In this document: positions 43,098 to 53,400 of the stretch, one piece after another
Position numbering within the stretch: position 1 is the first letter of the stretch
Layout of the letters: the number at the start of each line of letters is the position of its first letter
Source of the DNA: Bacteroidetes bacterium 37-13
GTDB taxonomy: Bacteria > Bacteroidota > Bacteroidia > Chitinophagales > LD1
Direction of reading: 5' to 3'
DNA: 64,000 bases
Assembly (NCBI GenBank): GCA_001897535.1
Contig: MKTC01000027.1
Location: 1-64,000 of the forward strand
The notes under the pieces: model-generated
Told to the model about the DNA's origin: nothing
The model's database searches: none
Seen by the model: only the letters and a program-made list of their open reading frames with translations
Translations under genes and position numbers: made by a program

Positions 43098-43937
43098 TTA
43101 ACCCAATATTTTTTGCCACCAACTTTTTGCTTTCGGGCGAAAAACATCTAAATCTTTATTCTCTAAAACAGGATTATTGTTTTCTAAAACTGCCAACTGC
43201 TTTAACCCGGCCGGACCGTTGTTTATTTCATTATTAAAATAAAAATCCGGTGTACATTCATACACTTCTATTTTTCCATTGTTGCCAAAGTGATAGCGCA
43301 TTTCTGCGTTTTTGCTTACCACACCATAAACAATAGTTAAGCGCGTTTGGTCTGTTTGGTTTAGTCCACTTGCGTGAAGCAAACGATGGTCGTAAACCAC
43401 AGCATCTCCGGCTTTTACGTTTAAAGGAATCAATAATTTCCAAACTTCGTCTATTACATTATCGTAGCACGAAGGAATATTTAAGCCTCGAATGGCTTTA
43501 ATAAACGTATGGTTTTTGGGCAGCACCAAAAGTGTTCCGTTGGTTTCGTTCACATCAACCAAAGGCAGCCAAATATTATAGGAGTTAAATTTAGTTTCAT
43601 CTACAATGCTCCAATCTTGATGCGGTTTTAAACTGCCGTTTGCTCCTTTGCTTTTTACCATAAAAGTAGCACCAAGTGCTGTGGCATTTACAAATGTGGC
43701 TTCAATTGCTCTTGCACAATGTTGGGCAATTACATCATTCATTTTTTTTCGCAAAGCAAAATCGAGTGCGTGCGAAGATGCATACATGCCTTCGGGAAGT
43801 TGTGGGTGATGCTCAAAAAATACTTTGCGCAGAGTTTCCACTTCGCTGCTGTTTAAAAATGGAACAATGGCATATCCTTCTTCTTGAAGTTGTTTATTAT
43901 GCAAGTTGTTGGCAAAAATTGTAACCGGATTTTCCAT
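43098..43937 (-). CDS. Phytanoyl-CoA dioxygenase (PhyH) family protein
   Basis: A 279-residue Fe(II)/2-oxoglutarate oxygenase of the PhyH family. Iron ligands His106 and Asp108 (KPHQDWS) and His188, with Arg199 for 2-oxoglutarate, are in place (VVYDHRLLHASGLNQTDQTRL). Such enzymes hydroxylate small molecules; the substrate cannot be inferred. Single gene, divergent from the arginine decarboxylase gene. Confidence 0.85.
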   Translation of the reverse strand: MENPVTIFANNLHNKQLQEEGYAIVPFLNSSEVETLRKVFFEHHPQLPEGMYASSHALDFALRKKMNDVIAQHCARAIEATFVNATALGATFMVKSKGANGSLKPHQDWSIVDETKFNSYNIWLPLVDVNETNGTLLVLPKNHTFIKAIRGLNIPSCYDNVIDEVWKLLIPLNVKAGDAVVYDHRLLHASGLNQTDQTRLTIVYGVVSKNAEMRYHFGNNGKIEVYECTPDFYFNNEINNGPAGLKQLAVLENNNPVLENKDLDVFRPKAKSWWQKILG

Positions 43938-44001
43938 TTATATTTTCTTCTTAAAAAGGCTTTAAAACTAAAAAGATTAGGTAGGAAGGAAACAATATTT
44001 T

Positions 44002-44009
44002 TAACTTTG
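44002..44009 (+). promoter_or_regulatory. Possible -7 element of the arginine decarboxylase gene
   Basis: TAACTTTG fits TAnnTTTG, 26 bases before the start codon; no TTTG lies at the matching distance. Confidence 0.4.
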
Positions 44010-44034
44010 CATATAAAATAGATAGTATAAAGAA

Positions 44035-45429
44035 ATGAATAGAAACCCGCGCTATCGCGAATTGGTTGAGCAAACTTTTGATTTTCCACAACGCGAATTT
44101 GATATTAAAAACAGCCAACTTCGATTTAACGAACTGCCGCTAATGGAAATTATTGAAAAATATGGTTCTCCATTGCGCATTACCTATTTACCTAAAATTG
44201 GGCAGCAAATTCAAAAGGCGCGCAGACTGTTTAATGCTTCCATTGCCAACAACGATTACAAGGGAAATTATATTTATTGCTACTGCACCAAGAGCAATCA
44301 TTTTTCGTTTGTGGTTGAAGAGGCACTTAAAAGCAAAGTGCAATTAGAAACTTCCAGTGCTTTTGATTTTGAAATAATAAAACGCTTGGAAGAGAAAGGG
44401 AAAATAACCAAAGATATTACCATTATCAGCAATGGTTTTAAGCCGCAACGATATATAGATTACATTACCGATTTTATAAAAGCGGGCTATAAAAACATTA
44501 TTCCCGTGATGGACAATTTAGAAGAAATAGACCAATATAATTTACCTGAGGAGCCTATGAATATCGGCATTAGAATTGCTGCCGAAGAAGAACCAAAATA
44601 TGAATTCTATACTTCCCGCTTAGGTATTGGCTATAAAGATATTCTGCCTTTTTTTAAAGAAAAAATACAGAACAACCCAAAGCTAAACTTAAAGATGCTT
44701 CACTTTTTTATTGATACCGGAATAAAAGACGTAAACTACTATTGGACCGAATTTCATAAAAGCCTGAAAGTATATTGTGAGCTAAAAAAGATTTACCCCA
44801 CGCTAACTGCACTAAACCTTGGTGGTGGCATGCCCATAAAACAATCGCTTGCTTTTGATTTTGATTACGAATACATGATAAACGAAATTGTGTCGCAAAT
44901 TAAAAGCGTGTGTGTGCAAGAAGGTGTAGATGTGCCGGATATTTACACGGAATTTGGCAGCTACACTGTTGGCGAAAGTGGCTGTGTAATTTTTAGCGTG
45001 TTGGCACAAAAACAGCAAAACGATCGCGAAACATGGTATATGCTCGATGGTTCACTCATGAATAATTTGCCCGATATTTGGGGGCTTTCGCAGCGCTTTA
45101 TTATGTTGCCGATTAACCTTTGGGAAAACGAATACAAGCGCGTGAACTTGGGCGGAATAACCTGCGATGTGGGCGATTACTACAATAGCGATTCGCACAT
45201 AAACCAAGTATATTTACCAAAAATAAATGAGGGTGAAAAATTGTATCTTGGCTTTTTTAATACCGGAGCTTACCAAGATACGCTTAGCGGATATGGCGGA
45301 ATAAAACATTGTTTGTTGCCCTCGCCACCGCATATTTTAATTGATGAAAAAACTCCAGGAAAATTTGAATACCATGTTTATGCCGAAGAACAAAGTGCAG
45401 AAAGCATGATGAAAATTTTAGGATATTAG
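44035..45429 (+). CDS. speA: Arginine decarboxylase (PLP, alanine-racemase fold), Bacteroidota type
   Basis: A 464-residue fold-type III PLP decarboxylase. Seen: the PLP-Lys segment YCYCTKSNHFSFV, LETSSAFDFEII, ISNGFKPQRYID, the LGGGMP glycine loop that binds the PLP phosphate, and GGITCDVGDYY, where the family has the substrate Cys-Asp pair. It is shorter than the E. coli SpeA (about 660 residues), as is usual for the Bacteroidota form. It makes agmatine for polyamine synthesis. A small NAD(P)-binding protein gene follows after 18 bases; no agmatinase is near. Confidence 0.85.
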   Translation: MNRNPRYRELVEQTFDFPQREFDIKNSQLRFNELPLMEIIEKYGSPLRITYLPKIGQQIQKARRLFNASIANNDYKGNYIYCYCTKSNHFSFVVEEALKSKVQLETSSAFDFEIIKRLEEKGKITKDITIISNGFKPQRYIDYITDFIKAGYKNIIPVMDNLEEIDQYNLPEEPMNIGIRIAAEEEPKYEFYTSRLGIGYKDILPFFKEKIQNNPKLNLKMLHFFIDTGIKDVNYYWTEFHKSLKVYCELKKIYPTLTALNLGGGMPIKQSLAFDFDYEYMINEIVSQIKSVCVQEGVDVPDIYTEFGSYTVGESGCVIFSVLAQKQQNDRETWYMLDGSLMNNLPDIWGLSQRFIMLPINLWENEYKRVNLGGITCDVGDYYNSDSHINQVYLPKINEGEKLYLGFFNTGAYQDTLSGYGGIKHCLLPSPPHILIDEKTPGKFEYHVYAEEQSAESMMKILGY

Positions 45430-45447
45430 CAACACAACCGACCGACA

Positions 45448-46122
45448 ATGAAAAAGACAGCACTTGTTTTTGGAGCCACCGGCTTGGTAGGCAACCTTTG
45501 TTTAGAAATGTTGGTAGCGTCTAATTTATATTCAAAAATTATTGTGCTTTCGCGAAAGCAAATTACACCGTCACTTTTGAATGTAGAAAATATTATTATA
45601 GATTTTGAAAACCTTGAAGCGATTAAAAATTCAATTCGGGCCGATGATGTTTTTTGCGCAATGGGAACTACCATTGCCAAAGCCGGTTCGCAAGAAAATT
45701 TTACCAAAATAGATTATGAAATTCCCCTCCAAGTTGCTCAAATAGCCAAACAAAATGGAGCAAAAAATTTTATTTTGGTTTCTGCCATTGGTGCCGATAG
45801 TAAGTCAAAAGTTTTTTACAACCGCACAAAAGGAAAGCTGGAAGATGCACTTGAAAAGTTGAATTACGAAAGCCTTATTATATTCCAACCCTCAATTTTA
45901 TTGGGCGAGCGGGAAGACTTTCGATTTGCTGAAATGATTGGCAAAAACTTATTTAAGGGCTTATCCTTTGTTTTTGCGGGGAAACTAAAACCATATAAAG
46001 GAATAGAGGCAAAAACCATAGCAAAAGCAATGGTGGTGAAAGCCATAAAACCTTCCCAAAAAGTAGAGCGTTTAACCTATAAAGAAATTTCCCTCTCTGC
46101 TGAAAAGTATGGAAATTGGTAA
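45448..46122 (+). CDS. NAD(P)-binding Rossmann-fold protein (atypical SDR, TIP30-like)
   Basis: A 224-residue protein with the dinucleotide motif VFGATGLVG (residues 7-15), DDVFCAMGTT, the FILVSAIGADSKSKVFYNRTKGKLED segment with the Tyr/Lys pair of atypical SDRs, and IFQPSILLGERED. Similar to oxidoreductase HTATIP2/YwnB-type proteins; the substrate is unknown. Probably co-transcribed with the arginine decarboxylase gene. It ends two bases from the convergent YggS gene. Confidence 0.85.
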   Translation: MKKTALVFGATGLVGNLCLEMLVASNLYSKIIVLSRKQITPSLLNVENIIIDFENLEAIKNSIRADDVFCAMGTTIAKAGSQENFTKIDYEIPLQVAQIAKQNGAKNFILVSAIGADSKSKVFYNRTKGKLEDALEKLNYESLIIFQPSILLGEREDFRFAEMIGKNLFKGLSFVFAGKLKPYKGIEAKTIAKAMVVKAIKPSQKVERLTYKEISLSAEKYGNW

Positions 46123-46124
46123 GT

Positions 46125-46865
46125 TTATTTTGCTGCTGTTTCGTTCCAATAATAGCTATCGGCATAGATACGTTTGCCAAAAACTAATGTGCCAACTCGC
46201 ACAATAGTTGCACCTTCTTCAATAGCTGTTTCAAAATCGCTGCTCATTCCCATCGAGAGTTCTTTCATTTCTACTTCGGGTAAATTCAAAGCAATTATTT
46301 CTTGTTGAATTTTTTTAAGCAGTTGAAAACACGGACGTACTTTTTCAATTTCTGCACTAAACAAACCGATGGTCATTAAACCTTTAATTTTTAGGTTACT
46401 GAGCGTGGCAACTTGTTGGGTTAGTTCTATAGCTTTTTCGGGTGCCACACCAAATTTACTTTCTTCTTGTGAGGTGTTTACTTGTATAAAAACATCTATG
46501 GTTTTGCCTTCAAGTTGTAACCTGTTGTTAAGTTTTTCAGCAAGATCAAATCGGTCAATAGATTCTATGCAAGCCACATCGCATTTCAATACATCTTTAA
46601 TTTTATTGGTTTGCAAATGCCCTATAAAATGGTTGGTGTGCGGCACATCTTTCAGTGCTTCATATTTTTCTTTTAGTTCCTGAACTTTGTTTTCGGCAAT
46701 AAGTGTAAATCCAGCATCAAAAGCTACTTTTATTTTTTCGGGAGGCACGGTTTTAGTTGCCAGCAAAAGCCTTACTTCTTCCGGTTTTCTTCCGGCTCTT
46801 TTGCAGGCAATATTTATTCTTTCTTTTATGTGCGAAAGGTTGTGTAGTATATCTTCGTTTTCCAC
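46125..46865 (-). CDS. YggS-family pyridoxal phosphate homeostasis protein
   Basis: A 246-residue PLP-binding TIM-barrel protein. Seen: the PLP-Lys in LLLATKTVPPEKI, IAENKVQELKEKYE, HFIGHLQTNKIK, FIQVNTSQEESKFG and ELSMGMSSDFETAI with GTLVFGKR. Family members buffer free PLP. Third gene of a minus-strand operon (haemoglobin, GH13 enzyme, YggS), four bases after the GH13 gene. Confidence 0.93.
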   Translation of the reverse strand: MENEDILHNLSHIKERINIACKRAGRKPEEVRLLLATKTVPPEKIKVAFDAGFTLIAENKVQELKEKYEALKDVPHTNHFIGHLQTNKIKDVLKCDVACIESIDRFDLAEKLNNRLQLEGKTIDVFIQVNTSQEESKFGVAPEKAIELTQQVATLSNLKIKGLMTIGLFSAEIEKVRPCFQLLKKIQQEIIALNLPEVEMKELSMGMSSDFETAIEEGATIVRVGTLVFGKRIYADSYYWNETAAK

Positions 46866-46869
46866 TTGT

Positions 46870-48603
46870 TTACTCTATTTTTATTAGCTTTCCTTCGTAA
46901 GGAAGTAAGGTTGTATTTTCTGAATTTCTATGTGTTGAAATTAGTTGTTTTCCTCCGCTTATTTTATTCTTCACTTTCGATTTAGACATATTTAATACCA
47001 CTAAATATTTTTCGTTTCGGAGTGTTCTGTAATAGGCTAATATTTTATTGCTGCAAAGGTTTTTTGCAAGCTCAAATGTTCCATCTTGCAATGCCGGAGT
47101 TTTGCTTCTTAAATGAAGTATATTTCTATAAAAATTGAGTAAAGAATTTGAGTCTGATTCTTGGGTTTCCACATTTATTTCGGCATAACTTTTTGCTGTT
47201 GGCAGCCACGGTTTTACTTCGGGCGAACAAAATCCTGCATTGGCAGAATTGTTCCAAAGCATGGGTGTTCGGCACTCATCGCGGTTTAAGGTTTCTTTCG
47301 ATAAATCTACCAAGCCTTGTGGTAGTTTTTTGTTTTGAATGGCAATAGCATCTTGTCCTTGTTTTAAAGGAATTCTAACTTTGGGTATTCCTATTTCTTC
47401 TCCAAAATAAGTGAAAGGAACGCCTCGTGCAGTGAATTGAAAGAGTGTTTGCAGTTTACGCTTGGCAACACTTCCGCCTAAGCGTGTAATGGTACGTGTT
47501 CTATCGTGGTTAGAAAAAACCAATGTTGGCATAAGCGGCTCAGCAAAATACTGCTCAAAATTTTCAATCATTTTGTGGTACTTTTTTGCCTTAAAAGGCA
47601 TAGAGATTGCATTGAACATAAACACCATATCCAAGCCCGGTTTGCCTGCGTCTAAACAAAACCTGCGAAGTGTTTTTTCTGCTCCATGCGATTCGCCAAC
47701 CAGCACTCTTTTGCTGTTGGTATATTCATCTGTTACCTGTCGCAGTTCGGTAGAAAACGAAAAACTTTTCTCTTGTAAAAAGTTGTTTTTTACATGCTGA
47801 AAAAATATGGTTAAAGATTTATCGGAAGGTGTAAGGCGGCCGCTGGGAGGATTATTGCGCAAAAGCGAATCTTCGTAAATAGCACTAATAATATCTAAGC
47901 GAAAACCATCCACACCTTTATTTAGCCAGAACCTTGCCACATTAAACATGGCTTCTTTCACGGCAGGATTATTGTAATTCAAATCGGGTTGAAATGGCAA
48001 AAAAGCATTGTAATAAAACTGCTTGCGTTCGGGGCTGTAAGTCCAAGCCCAATTACCTGACATTGCACGCCAATTATTCGGGCGCTTTGTTCCGTTTTTT
48101 CCTTTGCCATTCTTCCAAACATACCAATCGGCTTTTGGATTTGTGCGCGAAGAAGCAGACTCTTTAAACCATTCGTGCTGGTCCGAAGTATGGTTCATTA
48201 CCAAATCAAAAATCAGTTTCATTCCCCGTTTGTGCACTTGTTGTAGCAGCGTGTCGAAAAGTTGCATGGTGCCGTATTGCGGAGAAATGGCAGTGTAGTT
48301 GCTTATGTCGTAACCAAAATCGCGCTGCGGGCTTTCGGTGAAAGGAGAAATCCATATTGTTTCGTAGCCTAAGTTTTTTAAATAATCGAGCTTCTCAATT
48401 ATTCCTTTTATATCGCCAATTCCATCTCCATTGGTATCGTAAAACGAGCGTGGATAAATTTGGTAAACCGTGGTTGATTTCCACCAATCTTTATTTTCTG
48501 CTTGTTGGGCGTTTACAAACAAAAGCGAGCAGGAAAAACACAAAAACAAAATCCACGCCTTGCCTGTTTTATTTTCAACTTCCAAGTGGTTTTTTATACC
48601 CAT
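46870..48603 (-). CDS. Secreted GH13 alpha-glucosidase/alpha-amylase family enzyme
   Basis: A 577-residue glycoside hydrolase. An N-terminal signal segment (WILFLCFSCSLLFVNAQ, residues 16-32) suggests export. GH13 conserved regions: DLVMNHTSD (I), GFRLDII with nucleophile Asp (II), VGES with the acid/base Glu (III), FSNHDRTR (IV), plus the calcium-loop NGDGIGDIKGI. The order and the C-terminal beta domain resemble oligo-1,6-glucosidase and related enzymes acting on alpha-glucans. Its start overlaps the haemoglobin gene by 10 bases. No other starch-utilisation (sus) gene is near. Confidence 0.9.
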   Translation of the reverse strand: MGIKNHLEVENKTGKAWILFLCFSCSLLFVNAQQAENKDWWKSTTVYQIYPRSFYDTNGDGIGDIKGIIEKLDYLKNLGYETIWISPFTESPQRDFGYDISNYTAISPQYGTMQLFDTLLQQVHKRGMKLIFDLVMNHTSDQHEWFKESASSRTNPKADWYVWKNGKGKNGTKRPNNWRAMSGNWAWTYSPERKQFYYNAFLPFQPDLNYNNPAVKEAMFNVARFWLNKGVDGFRLDIISAIYEDSLLRNNPPSGRLTPSDKSLTIFFQHVKNNFLQEKSFSFSTELRQVTDEYTNSKRVLVGESHGAEKTLRRFCLDAGKPGLDMVFMFNAISMPFKAKKYHKMIENFEQYFAEPLMPTLVFSNHDRTRTITRLGGSVAKRKLQTLFQFTARGVPFTYFGEEIGIPKVRIPLKQGQDAIAIQNKKLPQGLVDLSKETLNRDECRTPMLWNNSANAGFCSPEVKPWLPTAKSYAEINVETQESDSNSLLNFYRNILHLRSKTPALQDGTFELAKNLCSNKILAYYRTLRNEKYLVVLNMSKSKVKNKISGGKQLISTHRNSENTTLLPYEGKLIKIE

Positions 48604-48983
48604 ATTGATTGAATTTTCGCCAACATTATTTTTGCCACATTAGCTGCTTTTGTTTTAGCTTCCGTTGCTTTTTCGCCTTCAAAAAGTTCATCAACTGTTT
48701 GGTTAAAGAGTGTTTTCCATGTATTAAATTCCACATCGGTAAGCGGTGTTTCTTTACTTAAAGAAACATGTGTAAGCATAGGGTTTCCCATGTAGCTTTG
48801 TTCTCCCAAAAGCAGACTCGACCAAAAGTTATACATCTTAGGCAGGTGAGTTTCCCAATGCACTTTTGCAACATCATTAAAAATGTATCCAAGTGTTTCG
48901 TTTTGCTGTACCTTGCCGTAAAATGTGTTTACCAAAAGTTCAATATCTTTTCTATCGGTAATATCTTTTTTGCTTTTTGGCAT
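48594..48983 (-). CDS. Group III truncated haemoglobin
   Basis: A 129-residue globin. Family markers: FYGKVQQNETLGYIFND, WETHLPKMYNFWSSLLLGE, and MLTHVSLS carrying the proximal His region, as in the Campylobacter Ctb type. Such globins bind oxygen or NO and may protect from nitrosative stress. First gene of the operon with the GH13 enzyme and YggS; the functional link is unclear. Confidence 0.9.
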   Translation of the reverse strand: MPKSKKDITDRKDIELLVNTFYGKVQQNETLGYIFNDVAKVHWETHLPKMYNFWSSLLLGEQSYMGNPMLTHVSLSKETPLTDVEFNTWKTLFNQTVDELFEGEKATEAKTKAANVAKIMLAKIQSIWV

Positions 48984-49138
48984 ATTTGCTTTTTGTGGTT
49001 TTACGCTAAGAAAAATTACCTTCTCTACTACAAAAATTATTTGCGTGAAAGATAAAGAATTTGCTTTTTTAAAATCCCTAAATTTTCAGTACAAAATTAA
49101 ACAAAGGCTAAACAGATAAAGCATGGTGCTATATTTTA

Positions 49139-49146
49139 TATTTTTG
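49139..49146 (+). promoter_or_regulatory. Possible -7 element of the DsbA-family gene
   Basis: TATTTTTG fits TAnnTTTG, 17 bases before the start codon; no -33 box seen. Confidence 0.3.
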
Positions 49147-49163
49147 AGTGCTATAAACTAAAT

Positions 49164-49961
49164 ATGAAAATAGGATTGCCGCTGTTGGTAAGCATTCTAC
49201 TCTCACAAGCCGGATATTGCCAACAAGCCACAAACAATAAAAACAAACCAGTTATGAAAGTAGAAATATGGAGCGATGTAATGTGTCCGTTTTGCTATAT
49301 CGGCAAGCGCAAATTTGAAGCCGCATTAGCACAATTTCCAGAAAAGGAAAATATAGAAATTGAATGGAAAAGTTTCCAGTTAGAGCCCAACCTAAAAACC
49401 GATACTACTCAAAATGCCGTTGTTCACCTTTCGCAATCAAAAGGTTGGAGTTTGGAATATACGCGCCAAGCAATTTCTAATGTAACAGCAATGGCAAAAG
49501 CCGTTGGTTTGCACTACGATTTTGACAAAGCCGTGGTGGCAAACAGCTTTGATGCACACCGGCTTTCGCATTTTGCAAAAACACAAGGAAAAGGAAATGA
49601 ACTTGAAGAGCAATTGTTTAATGCCTATTTTGTGGAAGGTAAAAATATTGCAGACTTCAACATACTTGCAGAACTTGCCACAGCAAGTGGTTTAGATAAA
49701 AATGAAACACAGAAAATTTTAAAAGAAGGAAGTTTTTCAAGCGAAGTAAAAGCAGATATTGCCGAAGCACAATCGCTTGGAATTAGCGGTGTTCCGTTCT
49801 TTGTTTTCAATCGAAAATATGCAGTGAGCGGTGCGCAAGAAACCAATCGGTTTTTGGAAACTTTGCAGCAAGCCTATACCGAATTTCAAGCTGAAAAAAA
49901 CAAGAGTCTGTTTAAGGTTATTGATGGCGCAAGTTGCAAACCAAATGGTGAATGCAAGTAA
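49164..49961 (+). CDS. Secreted DsbA-family oxidoreductase (FrnE-like)
   Basis: A 265-residue thioredoxin-fold protein with a signal peptide (residues 1-19, ending GYCQQ). Active site CPFC in WSDVMCPFCYIGKRKFE (near residues 41-44), helical insert (about 90-180) with SFDAHRLSHFAKTQG, and the cis-Pro segment ISGVPFFVFN. It matches FrnE-type DsbA proteins, which are normally cytosolic; the added signal peptide implies periplasmic use. The substrate is unknown. A thioesterase gene follows after 44 bases. Confidence 0.9.
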   Translation: MKIGLPLLVSILLSQAGYCQQATNNKNKPVMKVEIWSDVMCPFCYIGKRKFEAALAQFPEKENIEIEWKSFQLEPNLKTDTTQNAVVHLSQSKGWSLEYTRQAISNVTAMAKAVGLHYDFDKAVVANSFDAHRLSHFAKTQGKGNELEEQLFNAYFVEGKNIADFNILAELATASGLDKNETQKILKEGSFSSEVKADIAEAQSLGISGVPFFVFNRKYAVSGAQETNRFLETLQQAYTEFQAEKNKSLFKVIDGASCKPNGECK

Positions 49962-50005
49962 CATAAACCGAATTTTGTTTCTACAAAAAACTATGTTTGC
50001 GCTCG

Positions 50006-50449
50006 ATGGAAAGCTTAAATCCAAACTTTAAAGAATATGTTGAAAACCGCATTAAGGCTAATAAATTTATGCCTTTCTTAGGTTTTAAAATTACACAAAT
50101 TGAAGCCGGAGAAATTACTGGCGAATTAGAATTTAAAGAACACCACAGCCAACAAAACGGCTATTTACACGGAGGAATTACCTCTGCCATTTTAGATATG
50201 GTGGAAGGTTTTGCTGCTTATAGTTTGGTGCGCGATGGTGATTTGGTTTTCACCGTAGAAGCAAAAATTTCATACTTAAACAGAGGTATGGGGAAAAAGT
50301 TTTTTGCCAAAGGTTGGATTATAAAACCCGGCAAGCGTTTCCACTTTTGCGAAGGCGAAATTTGGTACGAAAATGAAATCGGCAAAAAAATTATTGTTGC
50401 CAAAGGTTCTGCAACAATGGCTGTACTTGCAAAGGAAGATTTAAAATAA
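50006..50449 (+). CDS. PaaI-type hot-dog thioesterase family protein
   Basis: 147 residues from the ATG at 50006 (a TTG three codons earlier is less likely). Hot-dog fold with the motif YLHGGITSAILDMVEG (HGG near residue 52) and VEAKISYLNRG, as in PaaI/DUF4442-type thioesterases that hydrolyse acyl-CoAs. The substrate cannot be read. A TATGTTTG box ends seven bases upstream. Confidence 0.85.
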   Translation: MESLNPNFKEYVENRIKANKFMPFLGFKITQIEAGEITGELEFKEHHSQQNGYLHGGITSAILDMVEGFAAYSLVRDGDLVFTVEAKISYLNRGMGKKFFAKGWIIKPGKRFHFCEGEIWYENEIGKKIIVAKGSATMAVLAKEDLK

Positions 50450-50497
50450 AAAATCAGGCTTTATAGGGTTTTAAAATCTAAAAAGCCTTGGTTATCT

Positions 50498-53400
50498 TTA
50501 ATCCAAAATCGTAATTGTTCCTTTGTAAATATCGCTGGTATGGTTATCAATAAACACATACTTTAAGGTATAAACATAAACGCCTCCTAAAAGTTTTTTT
50601 CCTCCGCTAAAGCCATCCCAGCGTTGGTTTACATCAGTACTTTCATACACCATTTCGCCCCAGCGATTAAACACTTTAAACTCAAAAAGTTTTACGCCTT
50701 TTGTGTTGCCATATACTTGTAAAAAGTCGTTTGTGCCATCGTTGTTTGGCGAAAAAGTATTGGGTACAAAAACCGTATAGTCTGGCACAACCGTTGCGGT
50801 AATATCCGAAGAGCCGCTGCAACCCAAACTTGTAGTAACAAACACGGTGTAGGTAACTGTTTTTATTCCGTTAAAAGTTGGGTTGTCGCAATCGCTGCAA
50901 CTTAGCCCTGTTGCGGGAATCCAAGTGTAGCTGCTGACTCCGGCTTGGTTTGAAGTTACATTTAGCTGTACCGGAACGCCCAACGATGTTGAAGTTGGGT
51001 TTGGCAATGCTGTAACCTGAACAGAATCGGGTTCTGTAATCGAAATACTGTTAGTAAGACTACATTGATTTTGGTCAGTTACTGTAACGGTATAATTTCC
51101 TGCTTTTAAGTTGGTGAAAAGTCCCGAATTATTGCTTTCGCCTGTGCTAAATTTAAACGAATAGCTTGGTGTGCCGCCTGCCGCTGTGTATTGCACATTT
51201 CCATCAGCATATTTATGGCACGTAACATCTTTTTGTTGTGAATTTAAAGTGAGCGCATTTGGCTCAGTAATAGTTACTGTTGTTAATGCAGAACAGTTTT
51301 TGGAGTCTGTTACAATCACCGTATAAGTATTTGCTTTAAGGCTTGTAAACTGCCCCGAAGATGAAGAAAGTGAATCTGAAATACTTTTTGCAGTATAATT
51401 AAATCCACTATTTCCTCCGGTTGCTGTTGCTGTAATTTCGCCATTTTGCGTACTAAAACAAGTAATTTGTTTATCGGTTGTAGCAAGTTGAATTGCCACA
51501 GGCTCTACTACCACAGCGGTTATTGTAGTTGTGCAATTATTGCCATCGCTTACTACAACTTGATAGCTTCCTGCAACTAAATTTACAGCAGTATCTGTAG
51601 AGCTCACGTTCGGTTGCCATTGGTAAGTTAGTTGCCCAACACCGCCCGAAGCTGTTATGCGAACAGAGCCAGTTGCTCCACTGTTACAATCTACATCAAC
51701 ATGCGTTTCGCTCACTGCAATTTGCGATGGTTGGTTAATTGTTACTGTTCCCGTTTGTTTACAACCATTTGATGCAGTTGAAGTTGCTGTGTGTGTGCCC
51801 GCAGGTAAACTTGCCGTAGCTGTTGTAGAACTTGAACCGCTCCACACAAATATAAAGGGTGCAATTCCTTCTGTTGGCGAAGCTGTAGCACTTCCGGTCG
51901 CGCCAAAACAAGAAGCATCAGTTCCAGCAATTGCTAACGCAACCGCAGCAGGTTCAGTAATATTTACCGACAAGTTGAAAGTACAGTTATTTGCATCGGT
52001 TACGGTTACGGTATAATTTCCTGCACCAATATTGGTTCTGTCTTGGCTTGAAACTCCTCCGCCCCAATCGAATGTATATGGTGCTGTGCCGCCACTTACA
52101 GTTAATGTTATACTTCCGTTGGTTGCTCCATTGCATGTAGCATCTGTGTGCGTTTCTGTTGCGCTTAAAGCTGTTGGCTCAGTAATAGTTTCTGTAATGG
52201 CGAATGTGCAACCTTTGCTATCGGTTATATTTCCTGCGTAAGTGTTTGGTGCTAAGTTTGGCAATGTAACTGCTCCTGCCGGAAGTGGGTTGCCCATAAA
52301 AGTATATGGAGGAGTTCCTCCTGAAGTATTTACCGTTACTGTTCCGTTGTTCAAGCCGTTGCAAGTTACATCGGTGTGAGATGTGGTGGCAGCGAGTGCT
52401 GTAGGCTCTGAAATTGTGGCACAAACGGTTGCTGTGCAAGCATTGTTATCCGTAGCTGTAAGGCAATAATTTCCTGCGGCTACTCCTGTTAAATCTTCGG
52501 TTGCACCACCATTGCTCCAAACATAAGCAATGGTACCAACGCCTCCGGTTGTTGTTACATCTACGCTTCCTGTTGATGCGCCATTACAACCAACATCAAC
52601 ATGTGTTTCAGACAAAGAAAAAACACTTGGCTCTGTAATAGTTACCGATAAGTTGAAAGTACAGCTATTTGCATCGGTTACGGCAACAGCATAATTTCCT
52701 GCGCCAATATTGGTTCTATTTTGGCTTGAAACTCCTCCGCCCCAATCGAATGTGTATGGAGTAGTTCCTCCGCTTGTTGTTAAAGTGATACTTCCATTGG
52801 TTGCGCCATAACATGTAGCATCTGTGTGTGTTTCTGTTGCGCTTAAAACTGTTGGCTCTGTAATAGTTTCAGTAATAGTGAATGTGCAACCTTTGCTATC
52901 GGTTATGTTTCCCGCGTAAGTGTTTGGTGCTAAGTTTGGCAATGTAACTGCCCCTGCCGGAAGTGGATTGCCCATAAAAGTATATGGAGGAGTTCCACCT
53001 GATGTGTTTACCGTTACTGTTCCGTTGTTCAAGCCGTTGCAAGTTACATTGGTGTGAGATGTAGTGGCGGTAAGTGCTGTAGGCTCTGAAATTGTAACCG
53101 CTAATGCTTTAGTACATGAGTTTCCATCGGTAATAGTAACAGAATAATTTCCTTGCGAAAGTGCTGTTCTGTCTTCGTTTCCATTGCCATCATTCCAAGT
53201 AAAAGTATAAGGTGTTGTGCCTCCTGAAACAGTAACATCAACACTTCCTGTATTGCCTCCAAAGCAAGCAACATCTTGATGTGTTTCACTTGCCAATAAT
53301 TCTGTTGGCTCTGTTATGGTTGCTGAAATTGTTGCTGTGCAATTGTGCGCATCTGTTACGGTGATAGAATAGTTTCCTTGTGTTAAATTGCTTCTGTCTT

